NCBI GenBank assembly: GCA_963785065.1
Contig: CAWATX010000004.1
Coordinates: forward strand, 1,195,177-1,259,176
Length of the DNA: 64,000 bases
Direction: 5' to 3'
Origin: CAVSRC01 sp963785065
Lineage (GTDB): Bacteria; Pseudomonadota; Alphaproteobacteria; Rhizobiales; Kaistiaceae
The first letter of the stretch is position 1; each line of letters starts with the position of its first letter. Positions 62,454 through 64,000 of the stretch are shown piece by piece. The notes beneath the pieces were generated by a model, which had not been told where the DNA came from, did no database searches, and saw only the letters and a list, made by a program, of their open reading frames with translations. The position numbers and the translations under genes are program-made.

Positions 62454-63801
62454 TTATAGGGCCGGGCTGTGGGTGCGGGTAGAGGCGGCGAGATAGGCGT
62501 CGAAGGTCGCTGCCACCGCGCGGGCGAGCGCCTGCGCGTCCGGCGCAATCTCGATCACGCCGTCCTTGTGCCGGACGATCCCGTCGGCTGCCATCTCGTC
62601 GATGCGGGCGAGCGCCTCGCCGAGTTCGCCGGTGCTGCGGCCGTGGCGGCGGCAGACCTCGCCGACGTCGACGCGGAAATCGCACATCAGCCGTTCGATC
62701 AGGTCGGCGCGCAGCCGGTCGTCCTCGGACAGCGCATAGCCCTTGACCGTGGCGAAGCCGCCGGCCGAGATCGCCTCGCTGTAGCCGCGCACGATCGGGT
62801 CGTTCTGGACATAGCCCTGCGGCAGCCGGCCGATGGCCGAGGCGCCGAAGCCCGATCAAGAGGTCCGCGCGGTCGGTGGTATAGCCCTGGAAGTTGCGGT
62901 GGAGCCGGCCTGCGCCCTGGGCGACGGCCAGGCTGTCTTCGGGGAGGGCGTAGTGGTCGATGCCGATCTGGCGGTAGCCGGCGGCGCCAACCGTCGGCGA
63001 TGGCTTCGGCCTGGGCGTTGCGGGCCGGGCCGCCGGGCAGTGTTGCCGCGTCGATCTTGCGCTGATGATGCTTGAAGTTCGGCACATGGGCGTAGCCGAA
63101 GACCGCGAGGCGATCGGGCGCGAGGTCAGGCACGCGTCACGGTGGCAAACGCAGGATGCGACGGTCTGATGGGGCAGGCCGTAGATCAGGTCGAGATTGA
63201 TCGGCGAGGCCGGCGCGGCGCAGCCATTCGGTGGCGACGGCCGTAGTGCCGAAACTCTGCTCGCGGCCGATCGCCTTCTGCACCACCGGATCGAGGCTCT
63301 GCACCCCGAGGCTGGCGCGTTTCATGCCGGCATCGGCGAGCGCGCCGACCATCTCCGGCGACAAAGTGCGCGGGTCGATCTCAATGGCGACCTCGGCGTC
63401 CTGGCGAATATCGAATGCGGCGCGCAGGCTCTCCATCAACTCGCAGGAAGGTGGCCGCCGGGAGGATGGTGGGCGTGCCGCCGCCGAAGTGCAAATGGAT
63501 GACGGCCTGCCGCCGGCCGATAGCCGGGGCGACGAGGGCGACCTCGGCCTTGAAGCAGTCTCGGCATAGGCGAGAACCGGCTCGTCGCGCTGGGTGATCG
63601 ACGTGTTGCAGCCGCAATACCAGCACATCCGCCGGCAGAAGGGGATGTGGACATAGAGCGAGGCGGTTGCCGTCAGGAATGTCCGCCAGCCACCCGGCAT
63701 AGGCCGCTCCCCCGATTTCGGCGTTGAAATGGGGAGCCGTCGGGTAGCTCGTATAGCGAGGAAGCTGCTCGTGCATAACGGGCGACAAGGTCTGGGCGCA
63801 T
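62454..63801 (-). pseudogene. hemN: Oxygen-independent coproporphyrinogen III oxidase, several frameshifts
   Basis: About 450 residues if repaired. ATG 63801 (MRPDLVARYA, then after an extra base EQLPRYTSYPTAPHFNAEIG). Radical-SAM part: SLYVHIPFCRRMCWYCGCNT (CxxxCxxC), HLHFGGGTPTIL, VAIEIDPRTLSPEMVGALAD - AGMKRASLGVQSLDPVVQKA. The C-terminal HemN domain ends RRHGRSTGELGEALARIDEM. The frame changes at least five times. Makes protoporphyrinogen without oxygen. Preceded by a FixK/FNR-type box. Confidence 0.85.
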
Positions 63802-63835
63802 CGCTAGACTGAATCCGCCTTGGCGGCGCGCCGCC

Positions 63836-63849
63836 TTGCGCTAGCGCAA
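63836..63849 (-). promoter_or_regulatory. FixK/FNR-type box upstream of hemN
   Basis: The perfect palindrome TTGCGCTAGCGCAA lies 35-48 bases before the hemN ATG. It fits TTG(A/C)-N6-(G/T)CAA, the FixK2-type site of rhizobia, and hemN genes are classic targets of FixK/FnrN under low oxygen. Confidence 0.65.
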
Positions 63850-63956
63850 ATTGCCTGAACTGATTCCAAATCGGGCCAAATCAACCCGGGAGGCGTGCTT
63901 GAAGGGGCGCGGTCAGTGGGTGTAAACGGGCGCTCCTTCTGCAAAAGGGGTCGGGC

Positions 63957-64000
63957 ATGGCTGACACATCGGCCGGGGACATCGTCACCGCCGCAATCCT
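63957..64000 (+). CDS. Start of a gene running off the right edge
   Basis: ATG 63957 after AAAAGGGG; 14 codons are visible (MADTSAGDIVTAAI). The beginning resembles molybdopterin-binding CinA-like proteins (...TAAxLVIGDEIL), which occur near sfsA and map in rhizobia, but this is too short to assign. Confidence 0.4.
   Translation, partial: MADTSAGDIVTAAI

Noticed and set aside
1..64000. CRISPR array, rRNA genes, replication origin or repABC
   Set aside because: No regularly spaced repeats, no rRNA sequence, no repA/repC-like protein or iteron cluster seen. The ParB-like genes lack a ParA partner.

Overview
The window looks like an alphaproteobacterium of the order Hyphomicrobiales (Rhizobiales). 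Codon use is GC-rich, the core-like genes at the right end (radC, map, sfsA, clpP paralogue, hemN) are rhizobial in type, and the accessory DNA carries families common on rhizobial plasmids and integrative elements (IS66/IS3 relics, DUF3489/DUF2924/serine recombinase, ArdC/DUF2958/ParB/helicase-methylase, recombinase trios).

Layout. 1-16.2 kb is mobile-element debris with cargo: a protein running off the left edge, an IS66 stump, an IS3-family element, a DUF2971 gene, two identical inverted 1,197-bp IS407-type elements (one splits a small membrane-protein gene), two unknown genes, a DUF3489-DUF2924-recombinase cassette whose recombinase has an internal deletion, two tRNA 3' fragments, a Ca/Na antiporter, an ExoD-like protein and a third IS407-type element. 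16.1-29.5 kb is a potassium region: trkH, then kdpF-kdpB-small peptide-kdpA-kdpC, a KdpD-type kinase, kdpE, an EIIA-Ntr gene, and a second kdpD that is frameshifted and has lost its phospho-accepting histidine. 29.9-53.3 kb is a mirror-image module: ardC, DUF2958, parB-like, small genes, a giant methylase/SF2 helicase, and a truncated plus a full Toprim-type gene occur on the + strand and again, about 80% identical by eye, on the - strand. Three overlapping tyrosine recombinase genes (a RIT-like trio) sit between them. Recurrent hairpin leaders precede ardC, parB and helicase in both arms. 53.4-57.4 kb is more debris plus an integrase. At 57.5 kb this DNA ends inside radC, which loses its C-terminus. 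57.5-64 kb looks like chromosome: radC', map, an ArsR-type regulator with its operator, an AHSA1/SRPBCC protein, clpP paralogue, sfsA, an FAD sugar-lactone/alditol oxidase, and hemN behind a FixK/FNR-type box.

How the parts may work together: the Kdp pump with its sensor kinase, regulator and PtsN-like protein forms one K+-responsive unit, with TrkH as a constitutive partner. The mirrored module resembles plasmid/ICE maintenance and anti-restriction functions.

Caution: many genes in 43.6-53.3 kb, and also hemN, kdpA, the second kdpD, the first ardC and the 56-kb integrase, carry single-base frameshifts with little other decay. Some of these 'pseudogenes' may be assembly errors.
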